DNA of 64,000 bases from Gilvibacter sediminis (GCF_028561565.1 NZ_JAQQTE010000001.1:553717-617716); one strand, 5' to 3'. Shown: positions 41,442 through 50,961, numbered from the stretch's first letter. Numbers and translations: made by a program. Notes: generated from the letters alone by a model not told the origin.

Positions 41442-43163
41442 TTATTGCTTCACAATGCGTTTGAAGACGAAATTCTCGTTTGTTGTAATTTTTAAATTAT
41501 AGATTCCTGAAGAGACAGAACTAAGGTCGATAGAGGTTGTACTCGATGTGAGGACTTTACGACCAGAAATATCATAAACTTCGAGTTCAATAACTGGGAA
41601 AGAAGATGGTAGTTGGACTTTAATAATCCCATTTGTCGGATTCGGCCAAATAACTGCATTATCCAAGCTAAATCTATTAATGGAAAGCACACAATTCTCG
41701 GAACTATCGTAAGGGTCCGTTCCACAATCAAACTCTTCACCGTTGGTTGAATCATCACCATCACAGTTAGCTGCTCGCCAAATTGGATTTGTTCCGTCAT
41801 ACCCAGTTGTGCCAGGACCGAAGTTTGGGTCGCAGGGATCTGCAGGATCACTACCGGTGAAATACTCGTCCAGGTCTAAAATTCCATCACCATCGTAGTC
41901 TCCTACATCGCAGGCGTCACCAATACCGTCTCCATCAACATCATTCTGATCTGGGTTTGGATCTAGTTCACAATTGTCAAGGTCATTGGGGATGCCGTCA
42001 TTGTCGATGTCGTTGATTAGGTTGCGGTGCCAAGTGATTGTGGTATTAGTTTCAGACAAAGAGATAATGTCGGTAAAGCCATCTTGATCGAGGTCGGCTA
42101 GGGCAAAAATAGTAGCCAGTGGACTGGTAAAAACTTCGTCATACTCTGTAAATACACCAGACCCGGTATCATCGTTCAGTGCGATAAGAATGTCTTCCGC
42201 GGAGAAGCTTGAGTAAACAAGATCCGGATATGTGTCATTATTAAGGTCTGTTGATTCAATTTGAGCTTGATTGAATGCGCCTCCTATAGTTTGTTCTAAA
42301 GTGACGCTCTCGTCGCCATTATTGCTGTACCACCTTACAAAGTCTCCAGGGGCAGAGGTTACTGCGATGTCTATGAGGTTGTCATTGTTAAAGTCGTTCA
42401 TGGTAAGGCCATTGAAGAATAAATCACCATCTACAAGAATTTCCGTGCCACCGGTGGTGCTTCCTCCTGTGCCATCACCTTCGATCCAGGTTACATGACG
42501 TTGAAATGTTGGAGTTGCTACGGTTACGATCAGGTCAAGTATTCCATCATCGTTTATATCTCCAGGCTTAATATTACTTGGATCACCACTCAGAAAGGCA
42601 ATGGTCTGAATTGGAGCGTAAGAACCGTCTCCCAGATTTTTGTACCAATGCACTCGTGCAAGGAAATCTGGTTCTCCTAGTATAATGTCTTTTAAACCAT
42701 CCTGATCCCAATCAATGATTTCTAATATGGATGGAAAGTCACCCAACACAGGTGTGTCCACTGGAGTTCCAGAGTCAAAGTTACCTGTTCCGTCTCCTAG
42801 GTATTGCGTGATCATTTCTGAACTGTTTTCCACGATCACAACATCTAGGTTTCCGTCTGCGTCTGCGTGCGTGAGTTTTGCACCTAACGTTTCGAATGAA
42901 CCGATAGATCGAATGGTTTGAATGGGTTCAAAAGTTTGATCTCCATTATTTTCAAGCCAGCCTACAGCATAATTACCACCACCGATATTTAGGGTTACTA
43001 ATAGATCTAGGTCGTCATCATTGTCAATATCTCCTATGTCAAGGCTAATGGCACCGTTGGTACCTGGATTGTTAAATAATTGATCGTTGCCAAAAGTTAC
43101 GGATTGGGCAATTGTAGTTCCAGAGATTAAGAGAGCTAGAAAAGTGTTACCGAGCGTATTCAT
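41442..43163 (-). CDS. FG-GAP/VCBS-repeat protein with T9SS type A sorting domain
   Basis: 573 residues. Signal peptide (about 1-19), a beta-propeller of VCBS/FG-GAP repeats with calcium-loop motifs ([28 protein letters not shown]), then thrombospondin type-3-like D-rich repeats ([26 protein letters not shown]), and a C-terminal type A sorting domain ([15 protein letters not shown] ... [12 protein letters not shown] ... SSGIYNLKI). Exported and surface-anchored by the type IX system of Bacteroidota, perhaps for adhesion. A cargo gene between mobilisation and Argonaute modules; convergent with the relaxase. Confidence 0.9.
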   Translation of the reverse strand: MNTLGNTFLALLISGTTIAQSVTFGNDQLFNNPGTNGAISLDIGDIDNDDDLDLLVTLNIGGGNYAVGWLENNGDQTFEPIQTIRSIGSFETLGAKLTHADADGNLDVVIVENSSEMITQYLGDGTGNFDSGTPVDTPVLGDFPSILEIIDWDQDGLKDIILGEPDFLARVHWYKNLGDGSYAPIQTIAFLSGDPSNIKPGDINDDGILDLIVTVATPTFQRHVTWIEGDGTGGSTTGGTEILVDGDLFFNGLTMNDFNNDNLIDIAVTSAPGDFVRWYSNNGDESVTLEQTIGGAFNQAQIESTDLNNDTYPDLVYSSFSAEDILIALNDDTGSGVFTEYDEVFTSPLATIFALADLDQDGFTDIISLSETNTTITWHRNLINDIDNDGIPNDLDNCELDPNPDQNDVDGDGIGDACDVGDYDGDGILDLDEYFTGSDPADPCDPNFGPGTTGYDGTNPIWRAANCDGDDSTNGEEFDCGTDPYDSSENCVLSINRFSLDNAVIWPNPTNGIIKVQLPSSFPVIELEVYDISGRKVLTSSTTSIDLSSVSSGIYNLKITTNENFVFKRIVKQ

Positions 43164-43274
43164 TTGTAGGGTCTTTAGATATTAAATTTACAAATAATGT
43201 TTATAAATGTGGTAAAATATATGTTGTAATTTAAAATATCTTCAAACATCATCTTTGTTTTAAAGACAACAGTG

Positions 43275-43523
43275 ATGGCAATTAAAAACTCCCCAGAGAG
43301 CAATGGGCTAGATCCTAGGATAATGGCTATATCAAAAAAGCTAAAACAAATGCGTATTGAAGCAGGTTATACTTCATATGAAAACTTTGCCGTTGATAAA
43401 GGCCTACAACGCATGCAGTATTGGAGAATGGAGAAGGGGAGTAATTTTACGTTTACGAGTTTCCTAAAGATTCTTGACGCCCACAAAATAAGCCTTGCTG
43501 ATTTTTTTCGGGATTTTAAATAG
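43275..43523 (+). CDS. Small XRE-like HTH regulator
   Basis: 82 residues from ATG 43275. Central HTH (about 16-60: ISKKLKQMRIEAGYTSYENFAVDKGLQRMQYWRMEKGSNFTF), ending FLKILDAHKISLADFFRDF, the usual tail of Cro/C1-type repressors. It lies on the plus strand convergent with the Argonaute operon (gap 38 bases) and divergent from the T9SS cargo gene. It could regulate the latter or the short-Argonaute operon. Confidence 0.78.
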   Translation: MAIKNSPESNGLDPRIMAISKKLKQMRIEAGYTSYENFAVDKGLQRMQYWRMEKGSNFTFTSFLKILDAHKISLADFFRDFK

Positions 43524-43561
43524 TGCTGTGTTTAGTTCATTAAGCACAGTTTAATCCATAG

Positions 43562-45094
43562 CTACATGTAGTAGTAATACTTATTTGGTGGGTTATCTAT
43601 ATCTTCAGGCAGATACTGAATGATTTCACCCACTTTCTGAGAAAATTGTAAGGTAATTGGGAATGAGTCGCAGTAATGCGCATTGTTAAAGTTCATCTTT
43701 GTAAGCGCGAAAATCTCTTTACATATTTCCTTAATTGGCGTATCACCAATGTTTTCAATTCGAAGCGGAGCCGGAATGAATGGTCCCGGGTAGGTATTGT
43801 AATATGGTATAAACCCTGACGTATAAAGAACAGCTTTTTCTTCACTAATTTTTATGAAGGTTCCTCGCAAAACTGGGTAATTTCCAGTTCTCAGCACCCG
43901 AATTTTAGTTGGTTTTACTGTAACTAAATCATAATCTGCATCTGGGCCAAGTGTACGCTCAATTCCCTCAACTAAACCACCAAGCTCATCATAATCAGGA
44001 TGAACGTAGGAATCCCAAAAATCACTGGTTTTGTGAATCACAACACGCTTAGGAGTATGTTTGTTAATCTTCTTATATTGTTCAAGAACATTCGAAATAA
44101 GCTCACGGGCATAACCACGGTTTAAATGTGGGGTTGCCACTCTGGTTTTATAGGTATTCCATTCAAACTGTTTACCAGTAAAGACAAGACCTTTCCCATC
44201 TTTGTTGAATGCCTGAGCGATGCTCGAGCGCATATGGTTATCGTCTACCTCGTTAACTCTGTGAAAGCTAATACCAAGGTAGCAAGTATCAGGGTCAATA
44301 TCCTTGATCGTCCAGGGAGTGCAGTTGGCCGTCTTATAATATTGGGCAACACAATAATTCCACGCTACCATTGAGGTATCCTGCATACTCTCCTTCTTCT
44401 CAGTAATCGTCTGTTCTAGTATTAGTTGAACCGGAATATTTTTATCCAATGATAATACTTCAGCCTTTAGAAAACGTCTGAAATTGATCCATGTGTTGTC
44501 AACCTTAACCGTAGATAACTCCTCATAAACTTGCTTACTTATAACCATAACAACTATATCAGGAATTACTGAAACGTTATCCTCTGTGATCTCCTGATAT
44601 GCATTTTTGTAGAGATCAACTACCGACATTACTTTTTCCGATTTCTGAGTTTCGGACGAAAGTATCTCCAGTATATCCCGTTCTTTTATTACAAAGTCAT
44701 TATCTGGATCGTTGAGAAACTTACATTTGAAGCAGCTTTCCTCATTAAAACCAGGAAAGTCTGGGTTGAGCTTTTTATTAACTCCTTCGTAAACAATCTC
44801 CTCGTCTTCTTCAGACTCATCGAACAGGGTTTCTTCACTGTCTTTTCTAGAACCGGATAAGCTATTGAGTTTGAATTTGGCAGTTGACTCAATCGGTGAT
44901 GAAAATTTATCAATCATTTCTTTGTACAGACTTATCTCTTTCTTCGTACCAACAATGGAATAGTGAATCTCCGAACGATGTGTATTATTCGATAAAGAAA
45001 AAAAACCGGTTGCAGCAATACCTTTCTTCGGATCATCACATAAAAAATCATTGGCAAACTCAAGTAACGGCTCGTCTAATATTTCTACCCTCAT
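43562..45094 (-). CDS. Short prokaryotic Argonaute (MID-PIWI)
   Basis: 510 residues. N-terminal PKKGIAATGFFS (about 22-33) is the start of a short pAgo, a variable acidic insert (about 75-130), then MID (NIPVQLILEQTI at about 219-230, AWNYCVAQYYKTANCTPWTI at 244-263) and PIWI (LGISFHRV at 273-280, VVIHKTSDFW at 351-360, LYTSGFIPYYNTYPG, ALTKMNFNN at 463-471). Where active Argonautes have the first catalytic Asp the sequence reads LGISF, so the PIWI domain is predicted to be cleavage-dead and to act in guide and target recognition. It overlaps the upstream DUF4365-APAZ gene by four bases. Confidence 0.85.
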   Translation of the reverse strand: MRVEILDEPLLEFANDFLCDDPKKGIAATGFFSLSNNTHRSEIHYSIVGTKKEISLYKEMIDKFSSPIESTAKFKLNSLSGSRKDSEETLFDESEEDEEIVYEGVNKKLNPDFPGFNEESCFKCKFLNDPDNDFVIKERDILEILSSETQKSEKVMSVVDLYKNAYQEITEDNVSVIPDIVVMVISKQVYEELSTVKVDNTWINFRRFLKAEVLSLDKNIPVQLILEQTITEKKESMQDTSMVAWNYCVAQYYKTANCTPWTIKDIDPDTCYLGISFHRVNEVDDNHMRSSIAQAFNKDGKGLVFTGKQFEWNTYKTRVATPHLNRGYARELISNVLEQYKKINKHTPKRVVIHKTSDFWDSYVHPDYDELGGLVEGIERTLGPDADYDLVTVKPTKIRVLRTGNYPVLRGTFIKISEEKAVLYTSGFIPYYNTYPGPFIPAPLRIENIGDTPIKEICKEIFALTKMNFNNAHYCDSFPITLQFSQKVGEIIQYLPEDIDNPPNKYYYYM

Positions 45095-46473
45095 ATCTCG
45101 TCGAATAATGTTGTTTGACCTGTATTTTCGATCTCCTTGATTTGAGAGGCTGAGCGAGATTCAACAATGCTAAATGGAGCTCGAATAGTCTCAAATCCAA
45201 GAATCTGAAGTTTATTTTTTTGGTTCTCGTAAAAAAGTTCCAAATGCCCACGAGAAATGAAATTACGAAGGAAGTATATATGGTTTAAGAACTGTGTATT
45301 TCTCTCGCTTTGCTTTAATCGATTTGTGAGTTTAGTAATTCTTTTCTTATCAAACAGCGGGACACTTCCATCTTCAGTATATAAATACTTTGGGTCAATA
45401 ATGACATACAATTTGCCTTCGATCCATTCGAAGTGAACTTCAAAAGCCAAATGTTTATAGAATGATGTAGACTCATAATAGGTATATTTAGAAACCACCA
45501 TTCTTGCATCTTTCCTACCAGATTTGCCCTTTGAGACTTCTTTCCGATACACATCGGTTACCGCATTTTCCCTTACTTTGGACTCACGCGGGTGATCATT
45601 CACTTTGGCAAAGTAGTATCGTTTAAAATGTTTGTCAAAGTAAATTTGCTTGTGTCGTAGCTGACTACGTAGGTATTTATTTACAATTCGAACCACAGTG
45701 TTTCTTGCGACCTGTCCAGATTTTACAAACTCCTCCATCTTAATCTTAGTCACGTCCAGAGATTCGAGAATATTCTCACGAAGGGTTTTGTTGTATCGCT
45801 CAAGTCGGTCTAAATAATATAAATTATTTGATTCAAGACTGAACTCTGGAGTAGGATATAGATCATGCTCTTTTATAACCCTAAAGATGTCATGTGGGTC
45901 TGTGAACTTACTTTGATATTTGTAAATTAAGGGTGGAAGGGAAACTTCAAAAAAGTTGAAGTGTAGATTCTCGCCTTTACCATAGTTGATGCGACTAATA
46001 AATTCTTGACCAGTTACTTCAGCAATATTTGGTTTACCTGTCAACAGATCTTTTTGTTTATCAAACAAAATCCTATGGGTTTTTCGATTCTTTAAGACTT
46101 GGCCTTTCTCTATTTTTTTTGCGTAGAGTACTTTTTCATTCTCAAAGTACACAACTAAGATTACTGGGAGGGAATGATTTTCCCAATACTTCATGTCATT
46201 TCTGTTGGCTAAGAACTCAAATGAGCTGCAGGTTTCTTTAGCTATATAGCTCTTCATTTTGGTAGATTTTAACTGCACCTTCATAACTTTAGAAGTTGCT
46301 TCAATCTTACCCGCCTTAGTTATCTCTGTTATTTCAATTTCCCCATCGACTCCGTAATCATGTTTGGTCTCTTCGCGCCATAAAATAACGGGACTGTGAT
46401 CTACACAGTATTTGGCAAAGGCGATTACTCCTTTTTCCGCCGTAATGTGACTAGGGCTGACAAACTTACTCAT
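45091..46473 (-). CDS. DUF4365-APAZ effector nuclease, partner of short Argonaute
   Basis: 460 residues. N-terminal DUF4365-type PD-(D/E)xK nuclease (about 1-170): KHDYGVDGEIEI with D43 and E45, then VMKVQLKST with Q67 and K69, the D-x(n)-Q-x-K form. The remaining about 280 residues have no separate fold I know and match in size and position the APAZ domain that binds short Argonautes. A DUF4365-APAZ plus short pAgo pair is the SPARDA arrangement, where target recognition triggers indiscriminate DNase/RNase activity and kills or arrests infected cells. First gene of the two-gene operon. Confidence 0.8.
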   Translation of the reverse strand: MSKFVSPSHITAEKGVIAFAKYCVDHSPVILWREETKHDYGVDGEIEITEITKAGKIEATSKVMKVQLKSTKMKSYIAKETCSSFEFLANRNDMKYWENHSLPVILVVYFENEKVLYAKKIEKGQVLKNRKTHRILFDKQKDLLTGKPNIAEVTGQEFISRINYGKGENLHFNFFEVSLPPLIYKYQSKFTDPHDIFRVIKEHDLYPTPEFSLESNNLYYLDRLERYNKTLRENILESLDVTKIKMEEFVKSGQVARNTVVRIVNKYLRSQLRHKQIYFDKHFKRYYFAKVNDHPRESKVRENAVTDVYRKEVSKGKSGRKDARMVVSKYTYYESTSFYKHLAFEVHFEWIEGKLYVIIDPKYLYTEDGSVPLFDKKRITKLTNRLKQSERNTQFLNHIYFLRNFISRGHLELFYENQKNKLQILGFETIRAPFSIVESRSASQIKEIENTGQTTLFDEI

Positions 46474-46708
46474 GTTAGAATATTCGTTTACTCAATGAGA
46501 CTAGAATAAGTCGCCTCACTGACCGCAAATGGGGAAAGTCAAATATAACGATAAGTTCACACTAATAATAGACTGAATAGATTTGCCAATTAAGCAAGAA
46601 TAAGATTGGATTATTAATGAATAATCTAATTATTAGGAACCTCTAGAATTGAAATAGCACATTTTCGTTAAATGTTTTTTTAATTCAAGAACACATTTAA
46701 AAAGTACA
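46474..46708. other. Promoter region of the Argonaute operon
   Basis: 235 AT-rich bases between the helicase-partner gene end and the start of the DUF4365 gene, both on the minus strand. It should hold the promoter of the Argonaute operon and a terminator for the helicase operon; no clear hairpin or TAnnTTTG match was identified. Confidence 0.4.
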
Positions 46709-47341
46709 CTAATCCTCTAGAAAAGAACAATCGGTATTTAAGTTAATTAAATTCTCAAAATAATCCTCCGTGATAATGTTATTTAATCCGATCTTGTAGG
46801 TACCGTATGATGAATAGTTTACATCGAGGTGATCAAGTGGGTGGAGTTTTCCATCCTCTCTTTGCGGATCATGATCATACCGGATATATGCAGGTTCAGA
46901 ATGAAATATTTTCTCGAGCAAGTCCAATCCAGTGGACTCAAAAGCTGTTGATTCAAGATAAAAATCTACTAGAGATTGGTTCAATTGAAAACTTCCATCA
47001 TTTAATATTGAGTTTGCAAATGACACATTTTGACTATCTATTTTGATGCCTTCGTAGGTCGTTATTTCTTCTATATCATTATTGCTATCAAGTAATAAGA
47101 TAAAAGGGAAAGATACACTAAAGTATTTTCCGTCACGATATAAGAAAACCCTGCTCATTTTGTCCACAACAACTCGAATTTGTGATTGACATTCATCTAA
47201 ATCTACATCTTCCAAGTCTTTTTCAATTAAAAGATATTGAATAGTATTAAGAATTAGTCTAACGTAGTCTGCTTTCTCTCTTATAGGAAAAAAGAAGTTC
47301 TTTTCTTGAAACGGAAGAATGCCCTTCACAATAACTTTCAT
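46709..47341 (-). CDS. Helicase-associated small protein (possible DUF2290-like)
   Basis: 210 residues, soluble. The C-terminal part contains IRYDHDPQREDGKLHPLDHLDVNY, a His/Asp-rich strand cluster that recalls DUF2290 proteins (H-P-x-x-H-x-D); this resemblance is from memory. It overlaps the helicase stop by four bases and is in the same operon, so it is very likely its partner. May be a nuclease or nucleotide-binding subunit of a two-gene defence system. Confidence 0.55.
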   Translation of the reverse strand: MKVIVKGILPFQEKNFFFPIREKADYVRLILNTIQYLLIEKDLEDVDLDECQSQIRVVVDKMSRVFLYRDGKYFSVSFPFILLLDSNNDIEEITTYEGIKIDSQNVSFANSILNDGSFQLNQSLVDFYLESTAFESTGLDLLEKIFHSEPAYIRYDHDPQREDGKLHPLDHLDVNYSSYGTYKIGLNNIITEDYFENLINLNTDCSFLED

Positions 47342-49350
47342 AGAACTCTTCCTTTTAAATACTTCATATTATCTAGAATGAACTCACGTAATGTATGCTT
47401 GTCTGTATCTATCATATCCATCTGCTGAGTTGCGACAAGTAATTTTTGGTGATACTTCTTTTCAATTTTTAGCTCCTCAAAAATCTCAACCATAAGATCA
47501 TAATGAGAAATCTTTCTTAAATTTGATTTGAATCTCGTGCGAATATTTGCTTTCTCCTCTTCCGAAGGTTCTTCAATGATCATCTCTTGATATTTTACTA
47601 TGTGTTCTAAACCACTTTTCATACCATCTGTTAATCCTGAAAATAGAACGTCTTCTTGTGTAACTAGGAATGATTTTATAAATGACCTAGTTAACATCGT
47701 GTATAATGAATTACGATAACTAGGATTATTAGAAATACTTTGGGTAATGCATATCACAAAAGGGAATTCCAACCCTTTAACATTGTTGCGATTACTAATT
47801 AGAACGGTATTGTGTATCTTCTCCTTTGAATCATATGCCTTATTCACGTTCCAACCAATATCTTTTTCAATTTTATACTCAATAAGGTCGGCGAGCTTAA
47901 AAATGTGCTTACTCTTATCTAGTAAAATAATTCCTATATCATCTGGTTGGACTGTTTCGTTTTCTTCTCTAATTTCATTTATTATTTCCACTACAGTGGC
48001 TGGTAATGATTTCCCAGTTTCAATTATTCGGATACTCTCGAACTCATCATCTAGATCTTCAAATCGTCTCAAAGGTTCTCTTCGAAGATGATAGTGTGAG
48101 TCTTTTATCTCAACATTATATCCACAGTCTTTCCATTCTTTTTCTTCTAACCAACGGAGTTTAGATTCTTCAAAAAGCCCCATGCCTAGACCATGTGCAA
48201 ACATTAGAGTTTTTGGATCAGTCCTGTAACATTTGCCCAACAAGAAATTAGGTTCAATTGTACCCGAGATTTTTTCGTCAAAAATGCTCTGAAAAATATC
48301 TCCAGCTATGTAAATTCGTTTTTCCGTTACTAAATCACATAGTTCAAAGAAATTCTCGTCGAAATCTTGACTTTCATCTATGAACATATAGGTGAAAGCT
48401 CGTTTATGATCACCTTCTGGAAATTTTTCTTTTATGTCATTTATTGCTAATTCGCAAGCTTTGCTAAAAGACATTTGAAATGACCAACTATAGAATGGTA
48501 TTTTATAAAAATGACTAATATATCGATATGCCCCGGAGTTTGGGTATGAATTTGACCCCCAAGCATTATTGCACCATAATCTAGAATCCCACTCAATTTG
48601 TTGTTCAACTTTCATGAAATTGAAGAAATTTGGTATTCTCTTTTTTAAATTGTCAGCCAGAATTTTGTTATGACAAGTAAAAAAAATTTTGGATTCAGAA
48701 TCGTTGATATATAAGTCCTTAAGTTTATGTAAAAGAAGTTCGGTTTTACCTGTTCCTGAAAGTCCTTGAATTCGAATTTTTCTGTGATCTAAGTTTCCAT
48801 AGATGAATCTGGTTTGATCACCATCAAACAACTGAATCTTTTGCTTTACTTTGTCTAGTGTAGTTTTAGGGACATCTTCTTTTACTCGGTCAATGTCATT
48901 AATACTCCCGATAAAAAGTGAGATTAAGAGGTCCAGCTTCTTAATATCTTCATCGGTATTTAATGACAAATCATTTAAAAATTCACTTACATCGTTTATT
49001 TCAGTTGAATTAAATTCCGAATCAATTAGAGTTGTTCTCCATTTTCTTGGTCTTCCTAAAATCTCTTTGTATAAATACTTATCCGAAATCGACCAAATAT
49101 CAGCAATAACATCATCAACATAGTCTTCAAATTGATCTTTATTATCCCCGTAGTCTAATATGGCAATTTTGTTCTTGGGTGATAATACGATTAGTGCGTT
49201 GGTATAATGATAAGAGTATTTCTGATCGGTTAACGGCCTGTCTATTACATAAATTAGTATTTGGTTTTCTTCAGAGTAGTTTTGAAGTAGGTCAATAAGA
49301 TCAGCGTTTGAAGTATTTTTTTCGGCTTGTAAATAGAAATAACTACTCAT
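47338..49350 (-). CDS. UvrD-like superfamily 1 helicase with extra N-terminal domain
   Basis: 670 residues. Residues 1-150 form an unrecognised N-terminal domain (YFYLQAEKNTSNADLIDLLQ). Then SF1 motifs: Walker A GLSGTGKT at 196-203, Ia FFTCHNKILADNL, motif II MFIDESQDF, motif III YIAGDIFQSIF, motif IV KCYRTDP, motifs V/VI VKGLEFPFVIC and YTMLTRSF. Could unwind DNA or translocate along it. With its small partner it forms a two-gene operon between a short-Argonaute system and the integrase, a position typical of defence cargo. Confidence 0.8.
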   Translation of the reverse strand: MSSYFYLQAEKNTSNADLIDLLQNYSEENQILIYVIDRPLTDQKYSYHYTNALIVLSPKNKIAILDYGDNKDQFEDYVDDVIADIWSISDKYLYKEILGRPRKWRTTLIDSEFNSTEINDVSEFLNDLSLNTDEDIKKLDLLISLFIGSINDIDRVKEDVPKTTLDKVKQKIQLFDGDQTRFIYGNLDHRKIRIQGLSGTGKTELLLHKLKDLYINDSESKIFFTCHNKILADNLKKRIPNFFNFMKVEQQIEWDSRLWCNNAWGSNSYPNSGAYRYISHFYKIPFYSWSFQMSFSKACELAINDIKEKFPEGDHKRAFTYMFIDESQDFDENFFELCDLVTEKRIYIAGDIFQSIFDEKISGTIEPNFLLGKCYRTDPKTLMFAHGLGMGLFEESKLRWLEEKEWKDCGYNVEIKDSHYHLRREPLRRFEDLDDEFESIRIIETGKSLPATVVEIINEIREENETVQPDDIGIILLDKSKHIFKLADLIEYKIEKDIGWNVNKAYDSKEKIHNTVLISNRNNVKGLEFPFVICITQSISNNPSYRNSLYTMLTRSFIKSFLVTQEDVLFSGLTDGMKSGLEHIVKYQEMIIEEPSEEEKANIRTRFKSNLRKISHYDLMVEIFEELKIEKKYHQKLLVATQQMDMIDTDKHTLREFILDNMKYLKGRVL

Positions 49351-49451
49351 GTTTTATAGTTTGAATAATTTTGATGGCAGTTTCTTGAAAAAGCCAAGAT
49401 TGTCAAAAGCAAGTAACTACTCTAAATGTTTAGTTTCTAATCTTTCAAGAT

Positions 49452-50675
49452 CTAAGGTAAGATTTTCGTTATCAAATCCTGATAAGCATCTAAAACATTA
49501 TTTGGCAACGACTTTAAATAAGTCTGTGTAGTATTCAACTTAGAATGTCCCAGCATCTCTGAAATAGCCATAACTGGAACTTCTTTGAGCAACGCCTGAG
49601 TCGCAAAGCTGTGTCTAGACACATAGGATGTCAATTTCTGGTCGATTTCACATAATTCACCTAACTCCTTCAGTTTTCTGTTATAAGCCCTTAGAGCCCA
49701 TCTAGCATCGTCCAGTTGATTCTCGAGTTCATCTCTTTTTACGATTGGCAGGATGAAATCATCCTTATCTTTTCCTTCAAGGTAGTATGTAAGAAGTTCT
49801 TCTAGCTGAGGTGTAATTTTAATATCATAGAGTTTTCCTGTTTTACGGCGGCGGTATTGGATGCGGCCATCTATCATATTAGAAACTCTTAAAAACGCCA
49901 TATCCACGAAAGAGATTCCAAAGAGCATATATGATATCAGAAAGTAATTCCGTGCATGGAAAAGCGAGTGCTCATTTCCAATTTCTAAGCTGAGTATTTT
50001 TTTTAGCTGCTCTTCATTAATTGCGCGCTTCTCAGTCGGCTTTTGACGAATCTCATACCTATTGAACGGATAAGCCTCTTGTTCGATTATTCCCGCCTTG
50101 ATGCCACGGTTATAAATAGCTCGAATGGTTCGCATATATGACGCCAAGCCGTTGAGGCTGTTACCGGATTTAGATAAATGGTATTGTTCAAACTTCTTTA
50201 GAAAATCGTAGTTGAGTTCATTAAATCGTAATTCCTTGGGGTGAAAGCTTTTCAAAACCGAAAGAACTGCTTCATAAGACCGGGCGTTCCCGAATCTTTG
50301 ACTAGCCCGCATTTCTTCAACTAGAGAATGCCCAAATTGATAAAATGACTCGAACTGGTTTTGGTTTACGATCTTCTCCTTCACCTGGCCAACTGATAAA
50401 TACTGTAGCTCACCCTTTTCATCTAACCCGTTGATGATATCCATCGCATTTGCTCTGACTTTAAGCAGCTGATTATTTAATCTGCTTACGGAAGAAGTCC
50501 TAGGATAGGTCTTTTTTACTTCTCGTTTTTTATCGTCCCAATAGGTGGGTAGGATGGAATGACCGGTGCTAATAGAAGTAGATTTACGCTGATGACTAAG
50601 CCTTAAAATGATAGGAAATGTCCCATCTTTTTTCTTTCTTCGTTTATCTAAGCTAAGTATTATGCTGGTTTTCAT
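49452..50675 (-). CDS. Tyrosine integrase of the island
   Basis: 407 residues from ATG at 50675, giving the typical Bacteroidota start MKTSIILSLDKRRKKKDGTF; a GTG at 50711 would add 12 residues. N-terminal arm-binding domain, SAM-like core-binding domain (about 100-205), catalytic domain with RRRKTGKLYDIKIT, SYVSRHSFATQAL, MLGHSKLNTTQTYLKS. The first catalytic Arg position reads GISFVDMAFL, with Ser where most have Arg, as described for the CTnDOT integrase. It is the terminal gene 140 bases from attR, and the right arm-site repeat overlaps its leader, so it is the enzyme for this island. Confidence 0.92.
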   Translation of the reverse strand: MKTSIILSLDKRRKKKDGTFPIILRLSHQRKSTSISTGHSILPTYWDDKKREVKKTYPRTSSVSRLNNQLLKVRANAMDIINGLDEKGELQYLSVGQVKEKIVNQNQFESFYQFGHSLVEEMRASQRFGNARSYEAVLSVLKSFHPKELRFNELNYDFLKKFEQYHLSKSGNSLNGLASYMRTIRAIYNRGIKAGIIEQEAYPFNRYEIRQKPTEKRAINEEQLKKILSLEIGNEHSLFHARNYFLISYMLFGISFVDMAFLRVSNMIDGRIQYRRRKTGKLYDIKITPQLEELLTYYLEGKDKDDFILPIVKRDELENQLDDARWALRAYNRKLKELGELCEIDQKLTSYVSRHSFATQALLKEVPVMAISEMLGHSKLNTTQTYLKSLPNNVLDAYQDLITKILP

Positions 50676-50692
50676 GATATTAAAGATAAAAT

Positions 50693-50714
50693 ATTTGCAC
50701 GCAATTTGCACGCA
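50693..50714 (+). repeat. Right subterminal repeat, probable integrase arm site
   Basis: Two TTTGCACGCA units; 21 of 22 bases match 1006-1027 at the other end. It lies 18 bases before the integrase ATG, so integrase binding here could also repress its own promoter. Confidence 0.7.
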
Positions 50715-50815
50715 AAATCTGTATTTATTTGAACTCTTATGAGTATGTGTGATTCATAAGTAATTGATAATCAATTAATATTAGTTCATATTAACACATA
50801 TCGATGCGTTTTCAT

Positions 50816-50863
50816 CTTGACTGGCAGTCAAGAGGTCGTCGGTTCGAATCCGATCTTCTCCAC
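50816..50863 (+). repeat. attR: displaced tRNA-Ala 3' end
   Basis: Exact copy of 911-958. It lacks the tRNA 5' half, so it is not a gene. Directly after it the sequence reads CACATC instead of CACCA, showing that the original chromosomal tRNA gene did not encode a full CCA. The original tRNA terminator follows. Confidence 0.95.
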
Positions 50864-50874
50864 ATCAAGCAGAA

Positions 50875-50904
50875 AATCCACACCGAAAGGTGTGGATTTT
50901 TTTA
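50875..50904 (+). terminator. Original chromosomal terminator of tRNA-Ala
   Basis: Perfect 10-pair stem AATCCACACC/GGTGTGGATT with a GAAA tetraloop and T-run, 12 bases past attR. Displaced 49.9 kb from the tRNA by island insertion. Confidence 0.9.
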
Positions 50905-50961
50905 TACCGAAAAGCGTGTTGAAAGTTTACTTTCATAAACGCTAGGAGGTATAAAAAAATA

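Noticed and set aside
50816-50863. Second tRNA-Ala gene
   Set aside because: Only the 3' 48 bases are present; no acceptor 5' strand or D arm precede them. It is the displaced att copy.
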